Origin: Branchiostoma floridae
Lineage: Eukaryota; Chordata; Leptocardii; Amphioxiformes; Branchiostomatidae
Length of the DNA: 64,000 bases
Direction of reading: 5' to 3'
Assembly (NCBI RefSeq): GCF_000003815.2
Contig: NC_049994.1
Span: 12,846,382 to 12,910,381 of the forward strand
In this document: positions 22,988 to 35,791 of the stretch, in pieces
Numbering within the stretch: the stretch's first letter is position 1
How the letters are laid out: each line of letters starts with the position of its first letter
Position numbers and translations under genes: made by a program
The notes under the pieces: model-generated
What the model saw: the letters and a program-made list of their open reading frames with translations, nothing else
Told to the model about the DNA's origin: nothing
Databases searched by the model: none

Positions 22988-24014
22988 CAATTAAGTAACG
23001 CCATCCGTCTTACGTGTCTTTTCTGTCCAATCATATCTCATGGTGGCATGAAAAGATAATGAACCTCTTTTCTCGACGGTAATTCAAAAACTTTGCTCAG
23101 TCGCCCCACCTTGCGGCTTTTGCAGTTACTGTTGATCAGAATCTTACGGTACTGAACGCCCCCGTACGAGAGTAGTTCAAGTTGCAATATGGTACAATCG
23201 ACTTGTATGTTTTACCCGTTCAGATCTTTAAAATTGCATGCTTGTTGATGTGTATTCGTCCATATTGAACTACATGTAGTAGAGTTTGAATTGCGCTATC
23301 AATAACTGCCCCGATTTCAATACTTAATCATAATGCCTGTAATGATTTGAATTAATGGCTAACGGCAGTAGACATAGTTTTAGTCTGCAACACTGTTCAT
23401 TCTTTTAATATTTGAAGAAAAAAGGAAAGAACATTGCAGTCATACACCTTTCTAACGACGACTGTGGCCGGTTCCTGTCCATAACAAGTCGCCTACATGA
23501 GAGGGTGTGTAGGCGGTCTCCAGTGCACCGGTAGGACGGCAGGTGTCAGCTACATTACGTTATTAATGAGATGCCCCCACTGATCTTGTCCCATGCGGCC
23601 GCGAAGAAGCTATAAGCGTAGACTGTCACATCAAGCCCAACAGTATTGACCTGTATAATCCACAGCTGTCATATTCCTTTTATTTTGTGCTGGTATTAAT
23701 AACTTTCGATCAACAGTTGACCGTTCAAAAAGATATTTATTCTACTAACGTAACCATCGCGTGCTCAAGACGCACATTCACGTGTTCTTTTTTTGGGGGG
23801 GGTGTCACAAAATTTAGAAAGTAACCTTTTTGTTGGTGATGTGCTACATCCTTTGTTTCACTATGAGCCCTTAAGCAGCTTGTGCGGCATAACAGGCTCA
23901 TATGTGCATTGGGTGGGCCGTGGGAGTCGTTCATTCGAAGACTTTTTTTCAAATTTAGGATTTAGTGTTTTGTAAGCGCATCAAGCTCCCTGTTTCAGTT
24001 GCAGAGTATATCTT

Positions 24015-24215
24015 TACGGGGAGGTCGCTAGCCTTTCCCCTTTAACGGACTTGAGCCTACTCGAACATAGGAAACCCATTTTACGTCCCTTCCGAAAGGA
24101 CCTGTGCAGCCCCAACCGATATGCCCTTACCAGGATTGAACCGGGGTCTCCCAGTTACCCGAACTAATTCGAACCTGCAGCAGCCAGGTTGCTACCCATC
24201 ATGCTACAGAGACAA
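24015..24215 (-). mobile_element. tRNA-related SINE-like segment
   Basis: On the minus strand GGGAGACCCCGGTTCAATCC resembles a tRNA B-box arm, with CATGATGGGTAGCAACCTGG ahead of it as an A-box-like region. The rest does not fold as a tRNA. Confidence 0.4.
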
Positions 24216-26206
24216 TCCTATTGGGTTGGGCAAACGGACGGTTTCATGTGTTTGAGGCGCTGTGGAAGGGGGCACGTGCGTTCTCTCCACCTCACATATA
24301 GACTTTAAACACACATGAATAAAGCTAAAAGCACGGTTCCCGGCGTTAATATATCTAACGTTAAGATTAGTTTTCATATTTAGTTGCTGAATAGAAACCT
24401 CACGCTATTTAGTAAACATCACAACAACATTAGACACACTCATACAGTTCTTAAAGAAATGTTTTATTGCAAAGAAATCTGGCATTTCTGTGGCAATGTC
24501 GGAGTGAACATCAGTCAAAATATGTAAAACTGAAAGAAGTGAGTAATAGTATAATCCTGTACGGTTAGAAAATAAGATAACATGAAATAACCAAGACCCT
24601 TATAATCTATTCAATTTTCTGTACTGCGTTTCCAAGGTCCATCATAAAACTTTGAAACATCTGAGCTGACCAAAGTCAAAAAATGCAAATTCACCAAAGC
24701 ATCGAACCGTACAACGTTCTTTATGAACAATGACCCATACACTTTGACAAATGACGTCATGAGTATGGAAAAGCTACTTCGTTTCAAAAATTCGATTGAG
24801 TTTGCATTTTTTGGGAAATTTCTTTTTCATACAGATATTGTCATTTTTTTAAGCCATTGTAAACCATTTCCTACATGAAAACACCATTTTTGATTCCTAA
24901 ACGGTACTAAAGAAAAAAAAATATAAATAGCTTACAGTTGACGACCAACCACGTCGAAATTGCACATAGTTTACGTAAAGGTGTGTTTGCGGTAGCCGTG
25001 TACATGACACACAAGCTCAAAATATATGTTTGCATCGCGGAAAAGTCTATGTTTCTATATCAGCGTCTATCTACAATGTCTGTCGTTCCTATGGTCAGGA
25101 CGTCGTCGTTCTCGTTCCCATGCCGTTGCCTGTGCCAGTGTGCCTGAAGTGGCCACCCGGTATGCGTATTTCCTGGTCCTGAACAAAAAAAAGGAGAAAT
25201 TAAAAATAAATTCAATACTTGAGTGAAAAAAAAATGAATGAATCTATTCAGTACTTACTTACTGGTTTGGCTGTTCAGGAAAGTTATCAATTAGCTATAG
25301 GGCTACCCAACTAACCTATGACTATTACATGTACATAAATGCATACGACATACACATGCCTACAAATCTACATCGCAAAATCGACCAAAAGAAAACATTC
25401 TAATATCACCATGTGGTATAGGATATGGTTACTGAAATTGCTATTCAGAGGTGTACGCCACTAAAGGTTTTAATCATCAGGTAGACAACTGAGACGTAAG
25501 CATCTAAGACATTTCAAAGGGACATCGGAGCGATCTGGAATAATTATGATGATCCGGCCTCTTCGCTTTCGACATAAGTAGGCCCCGCGTATACACACAC
25601 GCCTCAGAAGACTTTGATGGCGTTTTCCTCCGCTAGTTTCAAGTTGTTCATATGATCTTTGTTTGTAAGAATGAGAATCGTTAATTGCCTTCTCCCACAT
25701 ACTCCCACATAACGGGCATGGTAGTGGATATAATGTGAGTTCTCATCAGGCGATCTGTCAATCAAGCAAGGCTGACTTCACACGGAAGGGATTGTGATAT
25801 CATGGTAGATGGGTAGTGGCACAGTCACAGGGATAACGCACCTTTTTCAATCTCAAAGGTTTAGCTAATATACGAATAAATGATGACAAAGATCTTTATT
25901 GCATGTTTCGGCGCTTAGAAGCAGAGCACGGGCAAATTAAGATAATGAAGCCCTACGTCATGAAGCTCTAGGTAATCAAGTACAAGTGCTAGTGTTTTAA
26001 GAACGTGTTATCGTACTACATGCAACTGCAATGTATGTATGCTTCATGTACAGGTTCAATTTATTTTTCAAACATGTAAATTGGTATTTGAACCAGCTTA
26101 AAATACAGCCGTATTAGGTTAGCTACTCTCTGACTTCCACAGTAAGTAGAATTTGGATGTCTATTACCTGGATGTCTAACCTACATCGACGTAGTAGAAT
26201 TTGTGA
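24216..26206. other. Intergenic stretch, no gene seen
   Basis: AT-rich. No signal-peptide exon, recognised domain or clear repeat. Confidence 0.4.
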
Positions 26207-26212
26207 TTTATT
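26207..26212 (-). promoter_or_regulatory. Polyadenylation signal of the PTH-like precursor gene
   Basis: AATAAA on the minus strand, about 113 bases past the stop codon at 26325. Confidence 0.5.
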
Positions 26213-26324
26213 TTGTATTTTGATTTTATAGTTTACATTTGACCGAAAGAAACTCATTGTGTTGTGACAACAAACCTCCTATTGTCATTCTATACGAAGC
26301 TGCCATATCTTACCATGTTTGTTG

Positions 26325-27524
26325 TTAGTAAGTTCTTCCCATCAGGATGTTCTTCAGGCTTAGTCTCTCTGCGCGGAGTGATCTGGAATCCTCGTATGCC
26401 TCCTCTGCGAACCGCTTCACCGCCTGGCCCTGCTGCTTCGCCGCGATTTCCCTAGAATGGACACATCTTGGTGTAAGTTGGGGACACGCTAAGCTGGATC
26501 CATCTCTTTCTCTAAATTTTCTCAGCATAACATCGATTTATATAGAGAACTTTATTGCACGACAATTGTACATGGTACAAAGTATGGCAACAACTATTAC
26601 ATAAAGTACAAAATAGAGGTATAGGATAAAGCTTAACATCATAGTTAACATAACAATAAGGGCTAATATGCATAATTCATTCATATAGTATCATAATGAA
26701 GTAGGCTAATCATTAGCTTCAGTATTCTTTCTAATAGCAAAGCAGTCCTTGATATATTTGCCTATTTTTGCATTATGGGAGTTCTGACTGTTCACTAAAT
26801 GTGCAAATCTGTCTGTAGCATCGAGTCCATATTTGTATCTAGATTTTGTTTTTAGAGGAAATAGCATTGACAGTCAGTTTTTGTTATTGACTAATAACTC
26901 TCAGAGTGAGAATGATGCAAGAAGGACAAGATGAAGTATCTGGCAGAACAGAATACAATAATCTTGACCAGAATAGACTAGAACATAATACATATAGCTA
27001 GAACAGAACAGACATACATCTAGATTCGGAACATGCCTATTTACAAAACTAAACCAAACAGAACAAAAAGGAACAGCATGAATTGAAACAGAATTGAGCA
27101 GAATAGAATAGAATGAAATAGAATGGGATAGAAAAGAACAGTTATAGAACAGAATAGAATAGAATAGAGTAGAATAGGACAGAGTATAATATAATATAAT
27201 TGAATAGAATAGAATAGAATAGAATAGAATAGAATAGAATAGAGAAATTTAAGCGACGGAGACGACTCACATAAGCATATGGACGAGTTGACGCCTGCTC
27301 CGCTTGCTGGGCCGGGGATGAGCGGTGACCATATGCATCCCGCCACGGGCCTGGCTTCTGCTGGGCCGAGGGTCAGCGGTGACCAGCGGTCCTCCTCGGC
27401 TCCACCTGCCGTAGTAGTCGCAGGACGGAGACATGAGGTCCGGCGGACAGTCGTCCTGCGCCCGCACGGCGTGAACGGTCAGCACGGCGGCGAGGAGACA
27501 GGGCAACAGCGACACGGTCTGCAT
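26325..27524 (-). CDS. Prepropeptide hormone precursor, class-B GPCR ligand-like (PTH-like?)
   Basis: Two coding exons, 27271-27524 (ATG at 27524-27522, 84 codons plus two bases, donor AT|GTGAGT) and 26325-26451 (acceptor CCATTCTAG), join in phase to give 126 aa. Residues 1-22 form a signal peptide (LLPCLLAAVLTVHAVRA). A short propeptide has one cysteine pair (DDCPPDLMSPSC) and two related segments, GGPLVTADPRPSR and GGMHMVTAHPRPSK. A dibasic KR at 74-75 is followed by SRRQLVHMLMEIAAKQQGQ and a charged helical tail to residue 126. QLVHML resembles the QLMHNL core near the N-terminus of parathyroid hormone, also preceded by a basic cleavage site. The end ILMGRTY holds a possible amidation site (G-R), which would suit a CRH-type peptide instead. 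Signal, dibasic site, helical peptide and three-exon layout favour a peptide hormone. The exact family is inference. Confidence 0.68.
26530..26885 (-). mobile_element. LINE 3' end, inverted relative to the copy at 7.3 kb
   Basis: Lies in the intron of the PTH-like gene. On the minus strand it encodes an ATDRFAHL...NSHNAKIGKYIKDCFAIRK-like stretch, then a non-coding tail ending GCAATAAAGTTCTCTATATA. Both parts match the fragment at 7285-7882 closely. No target duplication is visible. Confidence 0.75.
26930..27245. repeat. AGAAT-type pentamer repeat
   Basis: Imperfect, then near-perfect GAATA/AGAAC units, most regular at 27195-27243. It ends some 25 bases from the donor of the PTH-like gene's first coding exon. 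Confidence 0.85.
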
Positions 27525-28452
27525 TGTCTGTGGAGAAAACATGTTTCACGTTGGTGAAGTAGCGAAGATATTTGAACAGAAACGCCAAATAATACTTGCT
27601 AACCTACAGCCGCATTCTCCTAGCCTTAGATAACATTCACTGACAGATACATTCAGATACCTGTGCCGGGGTGCCTTCAACCTTGATCGATAAATCTTCC
27701 TTTCCGTGATCAAAACTAGATCTTTTGACAGTTTCTTCAATTTGAAGATTATGAAACTAGTTGTGCCATCCTTACCAAGATAGTCCCTTTTCAGACAGAC
27801 GTCGACCAAGCCAAAACGCCCGACCTATTTCAGTTAAGAACAAAGGAAAAGCTAAAGCGAAACGTATTGACGAAGCGATCGTGCAAGGTGCTACCTGCAC
27901 CGATGAGCTGATTCAGAAGAAAGCCTAGAGTGATCGGACTCTTTCCGGGATTGCCCGATGCGCTTCTGTCAGTCCTAACGTAAATGCAGAGCTCGGTCAG
28001 TTCTGCAAGAACATTTAATCCGACAAGTCGACGTAGGTGTTCCGGCAGAAACAAAAAAAGAGAGACGTCTCGTGTGTATGAACCTCCCGTCGTGCCTGGA
28101 GCTGACGTTTGTACTGACGGACATCAAAGTTCCGGCCCTCCCCCGTGTGCTCACCGTTACAGCGCACCTTTCCTGGCCCAGTGCACCCGCCACTAATTGG
28201 ATCGGAACTAGACGCCAATAAGTCCCGACTTAGAACCCTTTACGAAACACTCTACGCATAATGGCTATCGTCCCATCATATGAAATTATAAACCACATCG
28301 TTTCCTGTATGGCGTGCATCCAAAATTATGATTTTTGAGAAAGATGGATGGGAACTGTGGATGAAGGTATCGATGTTCAAAATTGCTTCTGTCAGAAACG
28401 ATTGTGCAAACCTTTACAGACAATAAAAAATTGACGCCAATATAGAACTTAC

Positions 28453-28711
28453 CTGAATCTTTTCGTAGACGTCGAGGGGGTGCGTTTGATGAAAATTTTC
28501 CGTAACTTTGTTCAGTTGTTGTAGAAGATTACCTTCAATTTTTTTACAATTCACGATGTTGTAAGTAAGAATATGTAGTACGCTTTCCAAGGGCCTGGTT
28601 AGAAAGAAATTTAGGAGATTATAGTAGCCACGTCGGTCCGATGTTCTTACAGTGATGTCTTGGTGCGTCTTCTGCCTGCTGTGTCGGTCTCGTACGCGTC
28701 GGACTTTTATA
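28453..28711 (-). promoter_or_regulatory. Promoter and non-coding first exon of the PTH-like precursor
   Basis: TATAAAA on the minus strand (28711-28705, context CGCCTATAAAAGTCC). The following ~230 bases contain no ATG and end at a strong donor, GATTCAG|GTAAGTTC (28453). The coding exon about 0.9 kb downstream begins with an acceptor (TTTTCTCCACAG) three bases above the ATG. A shorter first exon using CACT|GTAAGA near 28650 is possible. Confidence 0.6.
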
Positions 28712-30974
28712 GGCGACAGTCGCTGCTTGTGGTCCACTTCTTATCTCCGCCCTACCTTCAGGTGGGTCTAGTCTTTGTAGGGGACAAGTCTGTTTGCGAA
28801 TACCTGTCTCGACCTATGGTCATCGGCTAATGGGAGGAAACGCTGTTAAAAACATGCACAAACACCGGTTCTCGATAAGGCTGGAGTCCTAATAATGAGA
28901 CAGGGCATCGCTCTCCTACTCACTAATGATCTCAACGAATTCTCACAAGACCTCCAATTAAGAAACGCGCTCACTGAGCCGGAATAAAGATGACAAAGAG
29001 ACGAGATGGCCGGTTTTCTCTGAAGGGTTGTGCAGGGGACAAATCGTCTGATTTCGTTAACATCATCTTTAGTGAGGTGTACAAAACTTTTCAAGTAGTC
29101 TCTAGGGGCCCCCTGACGTTCACAATGACGGGAAGTTCGCTTAAAGAAGCAACGGAGGATGATATCAAAGAAGATAGGATCCTCACGCGGAGGTGTTTTT
29201 CGGCGTCAACGTACGATTTATCGTCCGGAAGAAATCTTAAGCAGACGTCATCAACTGTCATTGATGTGTCTTCAAGTAAATAAAGAAACCGTATTGATGT
29301 TGGCAAAATACCGTAAATTGCCTTGTTTCGACTTAAGATTATGCCAAAGAGATACATCTACGTATACTCTTACTGCATTTGGGACTAAACTTACTACGTG
29401 TATTTGTTGAAACAGACATGAAACTAGAGAAAACTACTGGTTAGTAGTTGAAACGTCTGACCGTTTCCAAAACCATATCCAGTTGCTTGAGTGACTACTT
29501 TTTGGCTTATCTTATTAAACCTACATCGACGCATGAAACTAGAGTGTGTCGTTTGATGAATCATACGTTGACAGTCCACCAAATTTTGCACGGAATATTA
29601 ATCTTCAATCGGGTTTTATGCTCATATGTTCAGTTCATCCTCTGAGAGGTGACACAAAGATTTCCACACATTCCTGTCCACGACAGGTATCATGACAGAG
29701 CGAAGCTCGTCCATCTGAAGTCCTGTGTGCTCCATAAGTAACTTCCTAAGTCTCAAGGATGGGCGACTACGTCCGACCCGCTCGTCCGGTTTTAAGATGT
29801 TATATATATATAAGGTGGTCGAGAAAGGCCTTCAATCCCTAAAATCGTGATATATAATATGTATTTTTGCTTAGAAGGGTATGTTTTCGGCGGCGTTTGT
29901 ATGTATGTATGTGTGTTTGTAGAAGATCAGTACAACTGGAGAATACCCAAATTCTGGATTGTCTTGACAATTGGTACGTGTGAGACCTTGAAACGATAAG
30001 ATTTTGGGCTCCCTAGTATACTTGTCAAATACGTGCCATTTATCATATAGTATGGTTCTTTAGGCGCAACGAAAGAGTACTTACTTCCGACGTTCCAACA
30101 GAGACGAGGGGGGGGGGGTACAAGCTGAGCCACGTTTCGGACGACATTCTTGCTGCTGCAGCGTCACCCACATCGGCTATAAGTAGCAGCAAGAAGTACT
30201 TTTCGGTCATTCTACCCTGATGATGGTGTCTGATAGACATTGAAACGTCGGAAGTAAGTACTCCTTGGTTGTGCCAAAAAATTGCCAACCTGATGAAGTT
30301 AATTACGGACGCGCCATTTATCATTCGTTCGAACATCACATGAAATCATTTATAGACTCCATTAAACAGGCTCCATTAAAACTGCAGGCTCCATTAAACA
30401 TGCTCTCCACTGTGGCGGTGAAAGTTGAGCATTGAAGGGTGCGAACGAAGTTCATTTATAAAAAAAATGTATTTGTAACTGTTGTGTCTTTTTCTAGTCT
30501 TTCAAACTAACTTTACTTAACATCATGTATGATATTCGATTTATAAAGTAATAAAGTATGTATTACAAATACAATCTTGGTGCCAATCTAGAGGAAAGGC
30601 CTTAAGACCATCTTTCCATTAGACGGCGATCCCCAAGCTACCATGCAGCAAAAATTGGTTTTGTGTAACATTTGGTTTCATAATTGGAATATGGTACAGG
30701 AGAAGCCGTTTAATTGCACAGCCTATTTCCTAGCGTATTTCATGCAATTATCCAGCTGGATCGCACTGGTTTGGGATTTTGAAATTCCGTGCAGTTTACA
30801 GAAGTGTGCATTAATCCGTTGTGCAACTAACTGGCTTCTACTGTAGAAGGCATGAAATATGGTTAAAAATACGGAAACGTAAAGATCATTCTTTGTCTAT
30901 AAGATTTGTAGAGCGATCGTTCAAATCTTTGCTCACATATAGGTCACAGTGTAGTCACAGAATATAGCGGAGAG
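28712..30974. other. Intergenic stretch with an inverted repeat
   Basis: No gene seen. About 30055-30110 and 30240-30285 are inverted copies sharing GAGTACTTACTTCCGACGTT, with a further pair CGTGCCATTTATCAT / CGCGCCATTTATCAT. Probably a mobile-element relic. Confidence 0.4.
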
Positions 30975-31128
30975 TACTCTCCAAGAAGAGGTTAGCTCCG
31001 GCTATTTTTCGTATTTGTAGTCGTTTTTATCGGCCGCGAGACATCAAGAAAGAGCACACAATAGAAAGCCCGATAAAAACGACTAAAAAACGTAAAAAAA
31101 ACCCAGCTTAACCTCTGCTTGGAGAGTA
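30975..31128. mobile_element. Foldback MITE, TACTCTCC family, copy 3
   Basis: 154 bp, starts TACTCTCCAAGAAGAGGTTA and ends TAACCTCTGCTTGGAGAGTA. Flanks GCGGAGAG and GCGTAGAG match at 7 of 8. Shorter than the other copies, with an internal deletion. Confidence 0.7.
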
Positions 31129-33268
31129 GCGTAGAGGGGTCGTCAGCAAATTAACGAATCTGTAGGCCAGGTCAACATGTGGACGGACATTCTACTTTTC
31201 TAGTGATTAAAAAACAGGGGCGATAAGCATCCACTCCACGGAGACGTGTACAAAGATAACTCGGGACCCCCGTGAAGTTTCACGCGGGCTGGGGGGTACA
31301 GTTGTTGCGGCGGTTACAATTGAAAAAACTCACATCAACATGTTTTTCTCAATGTTTTTCACAATGGGTTTCTTGATAACAGAAAAACGTGAATTATGAA
31401 AATCACATGTCTGTGTCGTGAACATAGAACTAGGTTCCAATCAACCTTGAACTTTGCTTACGCTTACATTATAGAGTGTTTAACATATTTTACAAGAGCG
31501 TAATCAATGAACTTTATTTTGTAAATTTTATGCCCGCTAGATACTCAACTGCTCTCACGTATAATGCAATATACAGGCATTTCAAAACGCAGGTTTCTTG
31601 GTAAAAAATCCCTGTCTTCGTAATGTAATATGAGAAATGATCAATCATTGTTCACATCACAACTGTGGCCTATATCGTACATATACTCGTCGTACTATCT
31701 ACAAATCCTACTTCACAATACCAATGAATGAGGTAACGGTGGACTTATTTTCTGTTATCCAACTCTTAAAATCTATCAAGAGTTTGAACAAAAGTTTACT
31801 GTTAATTTGCTATTGCACTCCACCTTTAGAATAACTTAAGATCGCAAAATTCCCTACATTCTTTCTTCTTCGACGTCTCTTTAGCTGCCGTGGCAATGAC
31901 GTCATATCGGTTGCCATGGAGACCACGCCCTTCCCTGGCATCCACCTGCACCCTTCGACCCCCCTGGAGTGTGGCGGGAGGGCCCTTCAAGGCTGGACAA
32001 GTGGCGCGAAATGCCGCCGTATCCAGAAAACAGGCCTATTCTCTTCCTCGTTAGCCACGAAAAGTGGTAAGAACGACATATATAAGAGGCACAACAGGAG
32101 GCCATGCTGCTTTGATGTTGTTTCTATAAGATAAGAAAAACGAGTTTTTATCCATGATAGATTTTAGTTCACATGACATTGTGTATAAGCGGCGTTGCTG
32201 TCGTATCAACGTATATGTTACGTATATTCCACGAAATAATGGATCAGTGTATTGAGTTCTCAGTAATGCCCATTATCAGCGTTTTGAATGGATAAGATTC
32301 TGCCGTTGCCGTTGTGCTTTCTTGTACATTTTACTAGTGACGGGCCGCAAATGGTTTTGCGTCTAATCATATAAAACCTCTATGGCGCATTTTTCTTAGG
32401 ATACCATCCATATCAAGATATCCCTCCGTCAACGAAGCCATCCATTCGTTGATCCAGTTAACTTTACGCCATTGATTGATCTTTGTTGATGAAAATTAAA
32501 CTTTTTCCAAGTTACTAGGAATCCAACCCGCATACCATATCACGACGAAATTGCCGTGTTCTGATCCATACCTGACACCTTACATGCTACTTCAAGATCT
32601 ACTAAGCATTAAAGTCAACAGGAGAAAGGTTAGTCAACTTGTTTTTGTATAGACCCATCACGATTATTCTTTTGATGATGAGTCTCGCGTGCAGGAAGAT
32701 CTGGAGTGCCACCAAGAGGGTCAAGAGGTCGTGACCCTGCGCAATGACCCTGCGCTTTACACCTGGCACCTGATGACTCAGTAGTATCAAAAAATAACCA
32801 ACAAAGCGAAGCCTTTAGACTTACACAACCTTCCGTATCTCAAGTCCATACGTATATCTATGACATCTATCATATTTTTTTGGCACAGGTTACTTTCATC
32901 TGGGCACTCTATTTTACAAAAGGACTCACGAATGGAACCGTGAACTGGAAACTCAGGAAGCGGTGCGGTTCTCATCAGTTTTCAAACGTCATTTCTCACG
33001 CACTGAACTTCGGATGAAAAAAGTTCCGTTACATTCAACAACTTGCGTCAGTCAACTTTACTAAATACGCTTGTTTGCGGCGAATTAACATGTGATCTTG
33101 AAAAACCCGCGAAAATGATAAATCATCCAGTGAAAATATAAGAAAGGTCTCACTGGCATTGTGTCCCTTTTTCACATTTTCAACTGAGAAGTACTTTTTC
33201 ATAGGAAGCATTACTACTGCAGAATTTGTACTACTACTTGAATGGTAGCATTTGGTACAATTCAACAC
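31129..33268. other. Intergenic stretch, nothing recognised
   Basis: A GC-rich island at about 31870-32030 includes TGACGTCA and GGTTGCCATGG and could be regulatory, but no exon can be supported. Confidence 0.35.
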
Positions 33269-33271
33269 ACG

Positions 33272-33317
<46 letters not shown>

Positions 33318-33350
33318 GAGAGTTCAAACACACGCAGACAGACCGACAGA
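33269..33350. repeat. GA microsatellite
   Basis: (GA)n with AC-rich edges. Confidence 0.9.
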
Positions 33351-33956
33351 AACACACACCAACTTTCGTCATCAGAACAGTGTATACCGGTTGGCTGATG
33401 GTGTATATATTCTCAGTTTACATGGCTTTCTTCCTTATGCAAACCATCATGCACAGAGTTCTTCAATATACATAAGTAATGGCATTTAAACTTAGACTTA
33501 TCAATATCATAAAGATACCCTGTGGCACACCCTCCTTTATTTTAAGAGCTCTAATCGCGGGGTTATGCCACCGTTGTCGGCGAATGACCAATATCAACAG
33601 GTGCAGTGACTTACATATTTTCATGTGGTTATGATAAGGTATGACAAGTGGCGATAACACCGTGTCATCTGTGCGGGTTGGGTTCACTGTTCTGATAAGT
33701 ATGTGGGAAATGTGGTCTACGATAACTACCCGACAATACCACACATTCCGAACGGATATACGCATTTAGAACCGCCGTTTCCTTGTAAACTTTGTACTGG
33801 GGTTAAAGTCGGGGAACAATTGATTTTGGATAAAGGATTTCTAGTGCCTCTTTGGAAGAGAATGGTTGGCATGAGAGAACTTGCATGTTAAGATTTCCTC
33901 GGGTTGCAAGCTAGCTGCCCACATTGCTTTCTTTGTGTTACATTTTTGTTCTCAAA

Positions 33957-34105
33957 CAACCGTTCCATGTGTGTCCGTGTGTGTTCGCGTGTGTGCGTGT
34001 GTGTAGTGTGCGTGCGTGCGTGCGTGTGCGTGCGTGCGTGTGTGTGTGTTCGTGTGTGTGTGTGTTTGTGTATGTTGTGTGTATGCGTGTGTGTGTGTGT
34101 GTCTG
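33957..34105. repeat. GT/GTGC microsatellite
   Basis: Interrupted GT and GCGT units over about 150 bp. Confidence 0.9.
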
Positions 34106-34834
34106 CTCTGGTAGTGTTTGGATTTCCCGCAATTCGCATGAAAAGCCGTCTTTCCCTGCTTTTAGAGTAATACCGCTTGTGTGTTCTTCTGGATTCAGCC
34201 TAAAGGGTCATCGGGACCCCCAACTTCAACGAAAAGCAGGTTTGGGCGTAGGACCACATTACATTTTTTTTTAAATAATGGTTGATGGTTGCGAACTTTA
34301 AATTTATTCACAAGCATGTGCCAGCATTCTGCATAGCATTCTCTAGGTCACATGACGGTCTGAGTTGTTTTCGTGAACCACAGACGATCGGCAATCAGGC
34401 CCGTTCCGCTCCTTATCTGTCCTGACATACTCCGCATAATTCCCTTATCGTACACAGCAGCAGGCCACTTCAGACGTGCTGACCTCTGACCTCACGCATC
34501 AGGAGCATATTTGTCCGCCGGGTAAAATGGAGGTCAACAATCTCTTTGACCTTTTCTCATTAATGGCGACTACTGCAAATCTACGACGGGCTCGATTTCT
34601 ACAGAATATTAAGATGCATACACATATGTGACGCCGTTTGCGTCACTCAGTATAGATGCACCTAACCCATACTGAAACCTTTTTGTGCACTTTGTCCATT
34701 TTTGTTTTGTGTATGAAGATTTCATCAATGTTATTAAGTTTGGAAGAAATCTTTACGGAATAACAAATTCTAAAACTATCTCTCAAGTTTTAGCACACTG
34801 GCGTTTCATCTATATATGACATACTTGACTTTAT

Positions 34835-34915
34835 AGGCAGCAAGGCTGTCGAGTGTGTTACTAAAGGTTGCCGACTTAGAATCTAAAGATTCTCAGGTTC
34901 GAATCCGCAGAGGTC
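34835..34915 (+). mobile_element. tRNA-like SINE head
   Basis: Contains GGTTCGAATCC (B box) and an upstream A-box-like segment with an anticodon-arm-like inverted repeat, AGAATCTAAAGATTCT. No tRNA end pairing, so not a functional tRNA gene on this reading. Confidence 0.4.
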
Positions 34916-35032
34916 CTAATGTTGTGCCCCTGACATCGGCACTTTACAACAATTTCCCACTCTACTCGGCTAGCGGGGCAGAAGTGCTTGAGAAGAGCCA
35001 ATCAAACATGACATGAGTAGGGTATACATAGC

Positions 35033-35258
35033 GCCAGTCCCTCTTTATCCGCGGGGTGACCTATATCCGTTGTTTTAATAATAAAAACCAGGCTGTTGAG
35101 AGATAGCAAGTCGACGGACATTGGTTGCAAACTGCAATATTCAAGATATTTTGATATATTGCAATTTGAAGCAACCATCCGTCGACTTGACATACCTAGA
35201 TACCATGTTTTTAAAAGAATCGAATATAGGTTACCCCGCGGATAAAGATGGACTAGCA
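35033..35258. mobile_element. Foldback element, ATCCGCGGGG ends
   Basis: Left arm TCTTTATCCGCGGGGTGACC pairs with right arm GGTTACCCCGCGGATAAAGA. An inner pair AAGTCGACGGA / TCCGTCGACTT surrounds an AT-rich centre. Confidence 0.7.
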
Positions 35259-35320
35259 GAATACATCCCTGGGTGAATGGCTCGACACTTGCAGGTTGGT
35301 CTTATGAACCGTACCCAAAG

Positions 35321-35791
35321 GTACAGTCAAACCTGTCCAAGCGACCACCACTTCTTAGCGACCACATGGCCATTACGACCGCTTTTTCTCGGTCCCGATA
35401 GATTTCCCCATTGACGCAAACATGACGCCTCTTCACAACGGCCACCTGGCCAACGCGACCGCGAGCGCCAAAAATTGGGACCAAAGCCCTGCCTATAACG
35501 ACCGCGCCATTTTCAAGGCTTTAGGTGTTATCGATTTTCAATGATAACTAGCGCGATTTTGTGCCGAAGCTGGCCAGTTTGCGTCGGATTTTGACAACCA
35601 TTACGATGTAATGTTCAAAATAAAGATGGCGGTGGATGCTTGTGCGTGTACTTGCTATTTACTATTAAACACATTCAATGGAAACCATTTAATCTATGCC
35701 TCCGGCATAAGTAAGTCGATACTCTTCCAACCGACCACCTGACCAAATTCACCGGTTTTGCCCGGTCCCCGGGTGGTCATCTTGGGCACTG
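35321..35791. mobile_element. Possible TIR element (TACAGTcaaacctgt ends)
   Basis: Starts TACAGTCAAACCTGTCCAAG and ends GGGCACTGTA. The interior repeats GCGACCACC/ACGACCGC-like units, a pattern of non-autonomous DNA elements. No target duplication recognised. Confidence 0.4.

Noticed and set aside
33888-34274. Cys/Val- or His/Thr-rich open frames, also at 58510-58977.
   Set aside because: Translations of GT/CA microsatellites.
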